DNA of 64,000 nucleotides from Acidovorax sp. 1608163 (GCF_003669015.1 NZ_CP033069.1:4412501-4476500); one strand, 5' to 3'. Shown: positions 53,223 to 62,064, counted from the stretch's first letter. Notes: a model not told the origin generated them from the sequence alone. A program made the numbers and translations.

Positions 53223-53563
53223 CAGATCGCTCCCATGGCTGCGGCACGTGTGGGCCGGGGCACGCGGGGTGCGCGGCCTGGCTTGGCGGGCTGGGCTGGG
53301 GGAACTGGCTGCACTGCGCCCACCGCAGGGCGTGTGGCGATCCAGGCGTCCACCTCGGTTTCTCGCCATGCGACGCTGGCACCGTGCAGTTGCACCGGGC
53401 CGGGGAAGTCTGCGGCTTTGACCTTGGCGTAGATGGTGCTGCGGCCGAGGCCCGTCATAAAGCACACATCGTCAATACGTAGCAAGCGCTCGCGGTACGG
53501 GCGCACATCGGACGGGCCGGGACTGGCTTGGATGGTTGTGGTTTGCGTGGCTGTTCTTTGCAT
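53222..53563 (-). CDS. alpA: AlpA family regulator (excisionase/activator)
   Basis: A 113-residue AlpA-type protein: RERLLRIDDVCFMTGLGRSTIYAKVKAADFPGPVQLHGASVAWRETEVDAWI is a winged helix/MerR-like DNA-binding domain. AlpA proteins activate integrase or act as excisionase in P4-like elements. The C-terminal 35 residues are Pro/Ala-rich. I used the ATG at 53563; the longer open frame runs into a stretch with a candidate operator. It shares 1 nt with the Ogr/Delta gene. Confidence 0.85.
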   Translation of the reverse strand: MQRTATQTTTIQASPGPSDVRPYRERLLRIDDVCFMTGLGRSTIYAKVKAADFPGPVQLHGASVAWRETEVDAWIATRPAVGAVQPVPPAQPAKPGRAPRVPRPTRAAAMGAI

Positions 53564-53608
53564 GTCCCTATGGTCTTGTGTGGACTGCTGAAAGCCAAGA
53601 AACCTATG

Positions 53609-53629
53609 CTGTGGCTGCACTAGCCACAG
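53609..53629. promoter_or_regulatory. Candidate operator upstream of alpA
   Basis: Perfect 8-bp inverted repeat CTGTGGCT - 5 nt - AGCCACAG, 46 bp upstream of the alpA start codon. The size and place fit a repressor or AlpA autoregulatory site. Confidence 0.45.
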
Positions 53630-53837
53630 TTAGTGGTGGGGGAAGTGGGTGCAAAAACGACGGGCGCGCCGTGGCTCCGCGTGGCGCGGAGCGGTTTAGA
53701 GAGTCAGAGGATGTGAGAGCGTGCGCAGCGGTGCGCTATGGGCACACCTCATGCACCTCAGCCGACGGCAGCCACGATGACGATGAATGCGGTCATACGG
53801 CAGATAGCAAAGCGCGATTTTTTGGCTGGTGCGGTTT

Positions 53838-53979
53838 GTAGGGTTTGGTGGGTTTTGAAGGGTTATTTTTGGACGAAACGCGAGCAAGTGTTTTTGGAGC
53901 CGGGATCAATGGCTCCTTTCGGCCAGACATTGGTGGGGTTTGTAGGCTTTGAAGGGTTTACCGACCGTCGAAGCGCGAG
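53838..53979. repeat. Right repeat array: two ~49-bp units (B, A) in inverted orientation
   Basis: Unit B at 53838-53884 is the reverse complement of left unit 3 apart from small changes (TTTGAAGGGTT, GACGAAACGCGAG). Unit A at 53931-53979 is the reverse complement of left units 1 and 2 (GGTGGGGTTTGTAGGCTTTG, then CGACCGTCGAAGCGCGAG). Order B-A here mirrors A-A-B at the left end. Confidence 0.85.
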
Positions 53980-54054
53980 CAAGTGTTTTGCCCAAGCCAC
54001 CGACATGCACCCCACCGGAACCCATATCAATTCAAATTTGAGATACCCGAAAAG

Positions 54055-54107
54055 AACTACCTACAAAGCCTACAAACTAGTCTTCATTGGTGGGTTTGTA
54101 GGTAGTT
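54055..54107. repeat. Inverted repeat related to the 49-bp units; remainder of 53564-54399 otherwise empty
   Basis: Perfect 13-bp arms AACTACCTACAAA (54055-54067) and TTTGTAGGTAGTT (54095-54107), with the CCTACAAAC core of the unit-A repeats also inside. Between alpA (53563) and the integrase (54400) I see this repeat, the right array and the alpA operator, but no gene. Confidence 0.7.
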
Positions 54108-54399
54108 GATTCCAAGTATTTCTAGTTTGAAAAAACACTCTTTCCGTTACGTCACAGGCTCCCAGCGCTCCCGACCCTCGACCTCAAAACGCCGACGATT
54201 CCCGACAGTGAAAACGGCCCTGCATCGCCCCGCAAGCCCGCATCAGGCTTAGCTGCGCCCCTGGTCGGCACCCTCGACAAAATCAACACGTGAAGCGAGC
54301 GGGCGCGGCGGGGTCTCGACAGCGCGCCAACGGTTATGACGGTCTTGGCCCCCCAGGGGGCGCCCTACCCGGCTCTGCAGGCCGCGCCAGGCGCGCGGG

Positions 54400-55656
54400 T
54401 CACTGAGCGGGCACGTCGGCCCGCAGCTCGTCCAGGTAGTCGGCCCAGCGCTGCATCATGGCCACCCGCTCTGCGATGAACTCGGTGCGGTTGTACGCGC
54501 GCCCCAGGCTGTCCTTCACTGAGTGGGCCAATTGCGCCTCTACGGCCGATTCAGCTATGCCCAGGCGCTCGACCAGCATCGTGCGGGCGGTGGCGCGGAA
54601 GCCATGGCCTGTGACCTCATCGGCACTGAAGCCCATGGCGCGCAGGGCGGCATTGATGGCCGCGTCGCTCATTGGGCGCGAGTGGGTGCGCTCGCCCCGG
54701 AACACCATGGGGCCTCGGCCGGTGATTGGCTGCAGCTCTTCCAAGATGGCCACGGCCTGACGCGCCAGCGGCACAAGGTGCGGTTTGCCGTACAGCTTCC
54801 CTGCCTTCTCGCGCTTCATCCGGGCGGCAGGCACTGACCACATGGCGCCCGCCAAGTCGATCTCAGGCCATTCGCCTTGCCGCAGCTCTCCAGGCCGCAG
54901 CAAGAGCATAGGCAGCAGCTTGAGCGCAGCATTCACCACTGGGGTGCCACGGTACGAGTGAATTGCACGCAGCAAGGTGCCCAGGCGCTCCGGCGAGGTG
55001 ATGGCTGGGAAGTGCTTCACCATCGGCCGACGCAGTGCGTCTTTCAGGTCGCGGGCTGGGTTGCTGTCTATCTGTCCCGTGGCCACGGCATAGCGGAACA
55101 CTTGGCCGCAGTTCTCCAGCGCTCGATGTGCCGTCTCGACCACGCCCCGCCCTTCGACCCGGCGCAGCACAGCCAGCACCATGGGCGGGGTGATGCTGGT
55201 GATGGGCTTGGAGCCCAGCCAGGGGAAAACATCCACCTCCAGGCGCCGCATGATCTTTTGCCCATAGGTGGGCGACCAGTCGTCGCGGCGGGTTTCGTAC
55301 CACTCCCGCGCGATCTGCTCAAAGCTGTTGGGCGGGGGCAACCCGGCTGCCTCGCGCGCAGCGTCGGCCTCATCGGCCAGGGATTGCACCTTGGAGGCTT
55401 TGCGCAGGTCGCTGGGGTCGATGCCCTGCAGGATCAACGCGCGGGCCTCGTCGCGCTTCTCGCGGGCCGCTTTCAAGGATGTATCGGGGTAGGTGCCCAG
55501 TGACAGCCGCTTCTCTACGCCCGCAATCCGGTACTTGAGGCGCCACCATTTCCCACCGCTGGGGGCAACTTCCAGGTACATGCCCTGGCCATCGGTCAAT
55601 TTTTGGGTTTTGGGGCCAGGAATGGCGCGGCGAATTGCGGTGTCTGTCAGAGGCAT
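54400..55656 (-). CDS. int: P4-type tyrosine integrase
   Basis: A 418-residue site-specific integrase with an N-terminal DUF4102 arm-binding domain (LTDTAIRRAIPGPKTQKLTDGQGMYLEV; GVEKRLSLGTYPDTSLKAAREKRDEARALI). A SAM-like core and the catalytic domain follow: Arg in LLLRPGELRQGEW (about 253), Lys in the beta-hairpin, HxxR in GHGFRATARTM (about 350), His in QLAHSVKDSLG, and nucleophile Tyr in AYNRTEF (about 386). The ATG at 55656 is chosen over a TTG 9 nt earlier. It points away from the tRNA-Phe gene 185 bp off, and arm-type repeats lie directly upstream. Confidence 0.93.
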   Translation of the reverse strand: MPLTDTAIRRAIPGPKTQKLTDGQGMYLEVAPSGGKWWRLKYRIAGVEKRLSLGTYPDTSLKAAREKRDEARALILQGIDPSDLRKASKVQSLADEADAAREAAGLPPPNSFEQIAREWYETRRDDWSPTYGQKIMRRLEVDVFPWLGSKPITSITPPMVLAVLRRVEGRGVVETAHRALENCGQVFRYAVATGQIDSNPARDLKDALRRPMVKHFPAITSPERLGTLLRAIHSYRGTPVVNAALKLLPMLLLRPGELRQGEWPEIDLAGAMWSVPAARMKREKAGKLYGKPHLVPLARQAVAILEELQPITGRGPMVFRGERTHSRPMSDAAINAALRAMGFSADEVTGHGFRATARTMLVERLGIAESAVEAQLAHSVKDSLGRAYNRTEFIAERVAMMQRWADYLDELRADVPAQ

Positions 55657-55717
55657 TGGGGGCAACTTTTGGGGGCAGCTGACCCGAATCTAGCAGTTGC
55701 CCCCAAAGTTGCCCCCA
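55657..55717. repeat. Arm-type repeats, right end
   Basis: Direct unit AGTTGCCCCCA twice (55695-55717), the counterpart of 43652-43674, plus an inverted version (GGGGGCAACTTTTGGGGGCA at 55658-55677) adjoining the integrase start. Likely integrase arm sites and possible autoregulation of int. Confidence 0.65.
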
Positions 55718-55763
55718 CATGTGGCTGGCTTGGCATGGACAACCATGGACTCGTATGGACAAA

Positions 55764-55800
55764 AAAAATCCCTAAGCGGTTGATTTGCTTAGGGATTTTT
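55764..55800. terminator. Bidirectional hairpin between element and tRNA-Phe
   Basis: AAAAATCCCTAAGC - 9 nt - GCTTAGGGATTTTT, a perfect 14-bp stem with A/T tracts. It could stop transcripts from the tRNA side. Confidence 0.8.
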
Positions 55801-55839
55801 ACATCCGCTAGACGCCTGTGGACGTCTGCGGATAGGTGG

Positions 55840-55854
55840 TTGGTGGCCTGGGAC
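55840..55854. other. Candidate attR at tRNA-Phe 3' end
   Basis: TTGGTGGCCTGGGAC, the 3' end of the tRNA gene, repeated with one missing C at 43577-43590. Marks the right boundary of the element. Confidence 0.55.
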
Positions 55855-55916
55855 GGAATCGAACCGCCGACACAAGGATTTTCAATCCTCTGCTCTACCG
55901 ACTGAGCTACCGGGCC
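55841..55916 (-). tRNA. tRNA-Phe (GAA), CCA encoded
   Basis: The coding strand folds as a 76-nt tRNA: acceptor GGCCCGG/CCAGGCC, D arm GTAGCTCAGTCGGTAGAGC, anticodon stem AGGAT-TGAAAAT-CCT with anticodon GAA, T arm GGCGGTTCGATTCCGTC and encoded CCA. It is the attachment site of the integrated element, whose integration preserved the tRNA 3' end. Confidence 0.95.
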
Positions 55917-55968
55917 TGAGCCTCAAATTATAGCCAGAGAATTTGCCCCCAAACGGCAAATTTCAAAA

Positions 55969-56649
55969 TTAATTGCGTTTTCCGCGTCCGAGGTCTACGC
56001 CCAACTGGCGCAGCTTGCGGTAAAGGTGGGTACGCTCCAGGCCGGTTTTCTCTGCCACGCGCGTCATGGAGCCGCCTTCGCGTGCGAGGTGAAATTCAAA
56101 ATACGCCTTCTCGAAACCATCGCGCGCTTCGCGCAAAGGGCGGTCCAGATCAAAGCCCTGGTGGGCATGGGGCCCACTGTCGCCCGCAGAGGCCACCACG
56201 ATCGCCGCCATGGGCACCTGCGCAACGTCCACCACGGACTGTAGCGACACCGAAGCCACCGCTGCAGGTGCTGCATGGCGCGCGCTGTTGCGGGCCAGGC
56301 CCTGCTCCACGGCCTTGAGCAGCTTTTGCATGGTGATGGGCTTTTCCAGGAAGGAGAACGCCCCGATGCGCGTGGCCTCCACGGCCGTGTCGATGGTGGC
56401 ATGCCCGCTCATCATGATGACGGGCATGGTCAGCACGCCTGCGGCAGCCCACTCCTTGAGCAGCGAGACGCCATCGGTGTCGGGCATCCAGATGTCCAGC
56501 AGCACCAGATCGTACTGGTTGGCCAAACGGGCAGCGCGGGCTTGGGTGGCGTTTTCCGCCAGGTCCACGCTGTGGCCTTCATCGTTCAGGATTTCGGACA
56601 ACAGGTCGCGAATACCAAGCTCGTCGTCGACCACCAGAATATTTGCCAT
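55969..56649 (-). CDS. NtrX-like response regulator lacking the AAA domain
   Basis: A 226-residue response regulator: receiver ANILVVDDELGIRDLLSEILNDEGH, with phospho-acceptor Asp52 in LLDIWMPDTDG and LEKPITMQKLLKAVE. A linker of about 60 residues leads to a C-terminal Fis-type helix-turn-helix, FEFHLAREGGSMTRVAEKTGLERTHLYRKLRQLGV. The sigma54 AAA+ domain of full NtrX is absent, a betaproteobacterial variant. Start MANILVVDD. It follows ntrY (208 nt) and is the probable cognate regulator, possibly for respiration or nitrogen and redox signals. It ends 52 nt from tRNA-Phe. Confidence 0.85.
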   Translation of the reverse strand: MANILVVDDELGIRDLLSEILNDEGHSVDLAENATQARAARLANQYDLVLLDIWMPDTDGVSLLKEWAAAGVLTMPVIMMSGHATIDTAVEATRIGAFSFLEKPITMQKLLKAVEQGLARNSARHAAPAAVASVSLQSVVDVAQVPMAAIVVASAGDSGPHAHQGFDLDRPLREARDGFEKAYFEFHLAREGGSMTRVAEKTGLERTHLYRKLRQLGVDLGRGKRN

Positions 56650-56857
56650 GTGTATTTTGAAGCGCCAAGGAATGCTGCGGTACGGTGTCGCGGAGGACGC
56701 TCTGCACAACTGGAAGCCAGCAGCGGGCCCGGCAGACGGTGCGGCTTGGGCTGTGACTGACCCCTGCTCCGACGGCGGGGCCAATGATGGCAAAGCGACA
56801 CACCTGACTGCCCGAGGTGTGCACTAACACAGCCCGCAGGAGTTGTGCGGAGGCTTC

Positions 56858-59162
56858 CTAAGACGCCACCGCGGGTTCAGGGGCGAATGATAACGACACT
56901 TGCGCACCACGCAACACATCGCCGTCCATGCGATTGGACAGGTCGATGCGGGCGCCGTGCTCGTCGGCGATCTTTTTGACGACAGCCAAACCGAGCCCCG
57001 TGCCCCGGGCTTTGGTGGTGACGTAAGGCTCGAAAGCGCGCTGCAAAATGTGCGCCGGAAAGCCCGTTCCGCTGTCAGAAATGGTCAGCCGCACCCGCCC
57101 CGATGTCTCACTCACACGGGTAGAAATGCGCACAAAAAACTCGTCCGACCGGCCTTCCGCGCGCGCCTGCTCGGTGGCATCCTGGGCGTTTTGCAGCAGG
57201 TTGTGCACCACTTGGCGCAGTTGCTGCGCATCGCCTGCAATCCTCGGGCAACGCGGGTCCAGCTCGGCCTTCACGGGGACGGACGCGTTTTCCTCCCCAT
57301 ACAAATGTAGGACATCGGCGACCAGCGCATTGAGGTCGAGCGACTGCAACTCGGCGGCTGGCAGCCTGGCGTAATCACGGAACTCGTTGACCAACCGCTT
57401 CATCGCATCCACCTGGTCCACGATGGTCTTGACCGACTTGGTGAGGATGGCCTGTTCGGGGGCGGAACCTTGCCCGAGAGCTTCATTTCCAGCCGCTCAG
57501 CCGACAACTGGATGGGCGTCAGGGGGTTCTTGATTTCATGGGCCAGACGCCGCGCGACCTCGCCCCAAGCCTGCGCACGCTGGGCTGAAACAATCTCCGA
57601 AATGTCGTCAAAAACCAACAGTTGGGTGCCATCGGGCAGCTCCGCCCCCGCGCAACCAAGCTGGTCGCGTGCTGCCCAGCACCGGAAGACGACGCGTGCA
57701 GCTCAAACGGCTGCTGCCAATGGTCCAGCCCGTGGTGGTCCCGGTCGCCCAAAAATGCGGCAAAGTGGCGCTCCACCGCTGCAGCAAATTCGGCCAGCCC
57801 GGGCACCTCAGACAGTGGTCGCCCTTCGTAGGCGGCCATGGGGGCCCGCAAAATGCGGGTGGCCCCGGGGTTGGACGAGCGGATCAAGCCACGCTCACCC
57901 AGCACGATGACGCCTGCCGTGAGGTTGTCCAAAATGGTCTGCAGCTTGGAGCGCGAGGCGTCCACCTTGACCATGCTCTGCTCCACCGCCGTTCTGGCGT
58001 CGGCCAGTTGCTGCGTCATCAGGGCAAACGAGCGGGTGAGCCCCCCCAACTCGTCTTTGCCTTGCAATGCGGCCTTGGGGCTGAGATTGCCTGCGGCCAC
58101 CTCGCGCACGCCTTCGGCCAACACCAGCAGCGGCCGTGCCAATTGATTGCCCAGCAACACGGCCAGCAGCACGGCCCCAAACACGGCCAGAAACAAACTG
58201 AGCGTGAGCGTGCCCACGTACATGCGCCGCAACCCCCCGCGCGCCAGGGCGCGCTCCTGGTATTCGCGGTTGGCTTCCTGGACGTCAATGGCGTTGGACA
58301 CCAATGCCGGCGGCAGCGGCAGGGTGGCCTGCAAAAAGCGCGGCTCGGTCAGTAAACCCAAGCCGGGGCTGGTGACCAGCACCAGTACCTTGACGCGGGC
58401 CATCTGCAGCGCGGCCGGATCCGTCAGGTCATCCAGCCCTTCGATTTGGCTGACAGAGCGTTGGTCGCGCACCGTGCGCAGCAAGCTGCTGCTGGGGCGC
58501 TCCGGGTTCAGGTTGAAGCGAGATTGCCCTGCGCTGCCGATGGGCTGGCCCGCGACGTTCCAAAGCACCACATCGGTGGCACCCAGTTGATCGCGCACCC
58601 GCTCCAGCATCAGCCCGGCGGAAGTGCTGGACACCTGCGCCACCTGCGCGCTGGCGGTCCGGGTCTTGGCGACCATGTCGGCGGCCTGCGATTCCAGCGA
58701 CACCCGTGCCAGGTTGACCCCAGCCACCAGGGCCCCCTCCACTTTCACATCGAACCAGCTTTCGATGGACCGCGTGACGAACTGGTACGACACCACATAA
58801 ATCAGCACCCCAGGCAGCAGCCCCACCAGACCGAAGATGGCAGCCAGCTTGACCAGCAAACGGCTGCCAAAACGGCCCTTGCGCAGCCGCAGGGCCAGCC
58901 GCACGGCAATCCACAGCAGCACCCCCAGCAGCAGCAGGGCCACCAGCACGTTCACGCCAAACAGCCAGGCGTAGTTGCGTTCGTACAGGGCGCGGTTGTT
59001 GGTGGCCAGCGTCAGCAAGAAGAGCAGCACCATGCCGATGGCCACCATGGTGGCGGCCCCCACCCCCACAGCCCAGCGCACGGCCTTGGAGGCGCGGGCG
59101 GCGGTCTCCGCAGAGGCTGACGGAGCGGGGATGCCGCCCGATGCGGACGAAGGCTGGCTCAT
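56858..59162 (-). pseudogene. ntrY: NtrY-like sensor histidine kinase, two frameshifts
   Basis: A membrane kinase with N-terminal helices (about 28-50, 60-80, 100-120), an extracytoplasmic region, a further helix near 315, HAMP (LARPLLVLAEGVREVAAGNLSP) and PAS-like DNLTAGVIVLGERGLIRSSNPGATRIL. It is split three ways. HATSLVARG breaks at a C run 57645-57649. RRLAHEIKNPLTPIQLSAERL (His kinase box) continues in a second frame and breaks at KVPPP (G run 57458-57462). DQVDAMKRLVNEFRDYARLP...DSGTGFPAHILQRAF (ATPase) continues in a third. One added base at each run gives a single product of about 768 residues. Start overlaps DUF4390 by 4 nt. Confidence 0.87.
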
Positions 59163-59761
59163 GGCAGAGCGTGGGGCGCGATGCGCTGGTTACGGGACAC
59201 CAGCAGATTCCAGTCTGAGCGGCCCACGGCCCCAATCTGCAGGGGGCGGGGCAGCTGAGACATGTCGAGCCGAAAGCGCAGCTGTACGGTGTGCGCGGCA
59301 TCAGGGTCGATCGCATCGGCATTGCCAATGCGCCAGCGCGAAACCCGGCGCATGGCAGAGAGGGCCTCGTCCAGATCATCAAAATTCTGCCCCAGCACCA
59401 CCCCCAGGCCGCTGTTGGTGAAGGGCACCGTCGAGGTGTTCAGGCGCCAGCGGCGGGTGAGCGGCTGGTAAGTGAGGCGCATGTAGCGTGTGGCTTCAGC
59501 CACCACGCGGTCTGACCAGTACCAACGGTCGCGCAGCACCTGGGCCTCCATCACGAAGAACATGGGAATCCCTTTGTTCAGGGCGTCCTCGGCCAAGTCC
59601 GGCAAACTGAAGTTCAAGGACGCGGCCAAATACAGCGCGTCATCGGCGCGCTCTACGCGCAGGCCAGGGGCCTCCGGTGCATCGGACTGCGCCATGACCG
59701 CTGCAGGCAGGGCAAACCACAGCGCCCAGCAGCACAGGAAAAGGCGCAGCCAACGAGCCAA
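59159..59761 (-). CDS. DUF4390 family exported protein
   Basis: A 200-residue exported protein of the DUF4390 family: after signal-like RWLRLFLCCWALWFALPAAVMAQ it has LRVERADDALYLAASLNFSLPDLAEDALNKGIPMFFVMEAQVLRDRWYWSD, then RYMRLTYQPLTRRWRLNTS. In other betaproteobacteria it precedes the ntrYX-type genes, as here (4-nt overlap with ntrY), and is thought to modulate that sensor; this is inference. A TTG at 59761 gives a sensible signal peptide; a GTG at 59818 would overlap rsmB by 50 nt. Start uncertain. Confidence 0.8.
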   Translation of the reverse strand: MARWLRLFLCCWALWFALPAAVMAQSDAPEAPGLRVERADDALYLAASLNFSLPDLAEDALNKGIPMFFVMEAQVLRDRWYWSDRVVAEATRYMRLTYQPLTRRWRLNTSTVPFTNSGLGVVLGQNFDDLDEALSAMRRVSRWRIGNADAIDPDAAHTVQLRFRLDMSQLPRPLQIGAVGRSDWNLLVSRNQRIAPHALP

Positions 59762-59768
59762 GGGAGAC

Positions 59769-61217
59769 TCATTGTGCTGATTTTTGCAACAGAGCGTAAA
59801 AAAATCCGTCGTGATCACCCAATGGATTGTCCGGGACAGCCCCAGCCTTGTCCCCGATTCGGGGAATTAAATGACCCGGTGAGGGTAGCAATCGTGCGTC
59901 GGTGTTGTGTGTAAGAAACGTTTGCATCTGCACATCGCCCTCGGTCTTGAAGACCGAACAGGTGCAGTACAACAGGCGCCCACCGGGCTTGAGCAGGGGC
60001 CACAGCGCGGCCAGGATGCGTGCCTGCAACTGCGCCAACTGGGCCACATCCGACTCGCGGCGCAGCCAGCGTACATCCGGGTGGCGGCGCACAATGCCCG
60101 AGGCGGTGCACGGCGCATCCAGCAAGATGGCATCAAAGGGCTGCCCACCGCACTGCGACGCCCACCAGTCCTGCGGCCGGGCCGCGTCGGCCACCAGCAC
60201 CTGGGCCGACAACCCCAAACGGGCCAGCGTGCCATGGATGCGCTCGCTGCGGGCGGCATCCACCTCCAGCGCCGTGACCTGCAGAGCAGCACCGGCAGGG
60301 GCCTGCTCAAGCAAATGCGCGGTTTTACCTCCCGGTGCGGCGCAAGCGTCCAGCACCCGCAGGGGCTGCGTCAAATCCAGCCCCTGCAGCAGTAAAGGCG
60401 CCGCCTGCTGTGCGGCTGTATCTTGCACAGACACCCAGCCGTCGGCAAAGCCCGGCAAAGCCTGCACAGGCATCGGCTGGGCCAGCTCCAGCCCATAGCC
60501 GCCCACCTCGCTTGCTACCAAATTAATAGCTGCTAGCGCTTTTTGATACTGCGCTAGCGTGCATTTTTGTTGATTAACGCGCAAAGCCATGGGTGCGTGG
60601 GCATTGTTGGCTTGCAGGATGCGTTCCCAGTCGCTGGGGTAATCCTGCTGCACCCGCCGAATCCACCAAGCCGGGTGATTCCAACGGGCCGCGGGATCGG
60701 CATCGGTGGCGGCCACCAGGGCATCGCGCTCGCGCAGAAAGCGGCGCAGGCAGGCGTTGATGAACGAAGCCTGGCCCCGCGTGGCCTGCCCACGCTTGGC
60801 AGACTCTACCGCTTGGTTGACCAGGGTGAAAGGCTCGTACGGTGCCGCCTGCGGGTCCCAGGCCAGGGCCAAGGCGGTGCACAGCAGCGCATCGGCGGCC
60901 GGTGGGGGCTTGCGGGCCACCAGTTGGCTGCGCAGGGCATCGGCCCGCCCCAACTGGCGCAGCACCTGAAACAGCAGCGCCTGCACGCCGGGGCGCAGAC
61001 GGGGCTCCACCGCATCCACCGCCGCCGTTCCCGATTGCCCACCGCGTATGGCCTGCAGCGCCTGGGCCACGGCCGTCAGCTGCTGCCACAGAGGCACAGG
61101 CACGCTTGCGCCAGAGGCCCCTCCTTGTGCGGACAAAGCGGGGGCTTTAGGCAGATCGGCCTTGGGTGCAGCGGCGGGGCGGGCAGGACGCGCAGGGCGT
61201 GGGGTGGGTGAGTTCAT
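59769..61217 (-). CDS. rsmB: 16S rRNA (cytosine967-C5)-methyltransferase
   Basis: A 482-residue enzyme: NusB-like RNA-binding domain (about 45-185; FINACLRRFLRERDAL), then the SAM fold with VLDACAAPGGKTAHLLEQAP. Catalytic cysteines are in LLDAPCTASGIVRRHPDVRW (about 370) and LLYCTCSVFKTEGD (about 417). A Comamonadaceae-type palindrome (60532-60558) is read in frame as AQYQKALAAINLVA. The start MNSPTPRPARPARP is the best fit, but an upstream Met is possible. It lies 8 nt upstream of DUF4390 in the same direction. Confidence 0.92.
   Translation of the reverse strand: MNSPTPRPARPARPAAAPKADLPKAPALSAQGGASGASVPVPLWQQLTAVAQALQAIRGGQSGTAAVDAVEPRLRPGVQALLFQVLRQLGRADALRSQLVARKPPPAADALLCTALALAWDPQAAPYEPFTLVNQAVESAKRGQATRGQASFINACLRRFLRERDALVAATDADPAARWNHPAWWIRRVQQDYPSDWERILQANNAHAPMALRVNQQKCTLAQYQKALAAINLVASEVGGYGLELAQPMPVQALPGFADGWVSVQDTAAQQAAPLLLQGLDLTQPLRVLDACAAPGGKTAHLLEQAPAGAALQVTALEVDAARSERIHGTLARLGLSAQVLVADAARPQDWWASQCGGQPFDAILLDAPCTASGIVRRHPDVRWLRRESDVAQLAQLQARILAALWPLLKPGGRLLYCTCSVFKTEGDVQMQTFLTHNTDARLLPSPGHLIPRIGDKAGAVPDNPLGDHDGFFYALLQKSAQ
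60521..60563. repeat. Repeat copy embedded in the rsmB coding sequence
   Basis: AATTAATAGCTGCTAGCGC - 11 nt - GCGCTAGC, an 8-bp inverted repeat matching the dispersed repeat family, here read through in frame within rsmB. Confidence 0.65.
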
Positions 61218-61369
61218 GGATTGGAGGAAAACAAAGCGGCACAGCAGGGCGCACCACCGCAGGAAAAAAGGAGCCTTGCACACGTCCGCACACAACATGC
61301 AGGCACGCACAAAATGGGTTCAAACGGAGAGTCGCCGGGGCACACCCAGCGGCGCCCATCGATACCCAC

Positions 61370-61912
61370 CTACAACGGTCTGAATCCCACCACACGGGCC
61401 AGCACGCTGGCGGGAAACTGGCGGATGGCACAAAGGTACGCCTGCGAAGCCTCTTCATAGCCCCGCTGCGCTGGCACCAGCAGCGCTTGCAACTCGGCCC
61501 AGCGCGCCTGCCATGCGGCCACATCCCACTCAGAGACTGCAGCAGCCTGCATGGCATCGGCCCACGCATTTTGCAGCACCAGACTGGCTTCTTGGGCACT
61601 GGCATGCGGCTCTTGTGGTGGCAAGGGGGCATTGGCTGGCGACAAGGCTTTGTCCAATAGGTCGCTCGCAGCCAACAAGGCCTCAGTGTGTGCCTCAGGA
61701 ACACCGCCAGACTCTTGGGACACAGGCAAAGCTGGCGTGGGTCCAGCGGCCACCCAATCGCGCGGCAACTGCGCGCACCGCTTTTGCAGCCCGCGCAAGT
61801 GCACACCAGCGGCTTGCGCGGCGGACTTCAGGCGAACCAGACGGTTATAGGCCCCCAGTGACCAAAACACCAAGACAGCAACCAATATCCAGAACAGGGG
61901 GGACGACCACAT
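61370..61912 (-). CDS. LemA family protein (divergent)
   Basis: A 180-residue protein. An N-terminal hydrophobic anchor (FWILVAVLVFWSLGAYNRLVRLKSAAQAA) carries the LemA start pattern YN.LV.L....A, and the terminal YLCAIRQFPASVLARVVGFRPL matches the YN..I..FPA...A...GF.P end. The middle is unusually Ala/Pro-rich and diverges from typical LemA. LemA proteins are membrane-anchored helical bundles of unknown function. It lies 152 nt upstream of rsmB on the same strand. Confidence 0.7.
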   Translation of the reverse strand: MWSSPLFWILVAVLVFWSLGAYNRLVRLKSAAQAAGVHLRGLQKRCAQLPRDWVAAGPTPALPVSQESGGVPEAHTEALLAASDLLDKALSPANAPLPPQEPHASAQEASLVLQNAWADAMQAAAVSEWDVAAWQARWAELQALLVPAQRGYEEASQAYLCAIRQFPASVLARVVGFRPL

Positions 61913-62005
61913 ACACCAGAGCTTGGCACCACCCCTTCAGGCGCGACGCGTGACAAGCAAATAAAAAGGTAAAGAGGGCAGACAGACAAAGCGGCGCGCC
62001 CATGA

Positions 62006-62047
62006 AAAACGCTCCCGGCCCGCCGAGAGGCAGGACGGGAGCGTTTT
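62006..62047 (-). terminator. rpoC terminator
   Basis: AAAACGCTCCCG - 18 nt - CGGGAGCGTTTT, a 12-bp stem; on the minus strand it is followed by T residues, 17 bases after the rpoC stop codon. Ends the rpoBC transcript. Confidence 0.88.
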
Positions 62048-62064
62048 AGACGGCGCCCAAAGGC

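Noticed and set aside
43723..53979. Mirrored arrays as ends of a Tn7-like transposon
   Set aside because: No transposase, target selector or target-site duplication was found, and an integrase with tRNA att sites already explains mobility.
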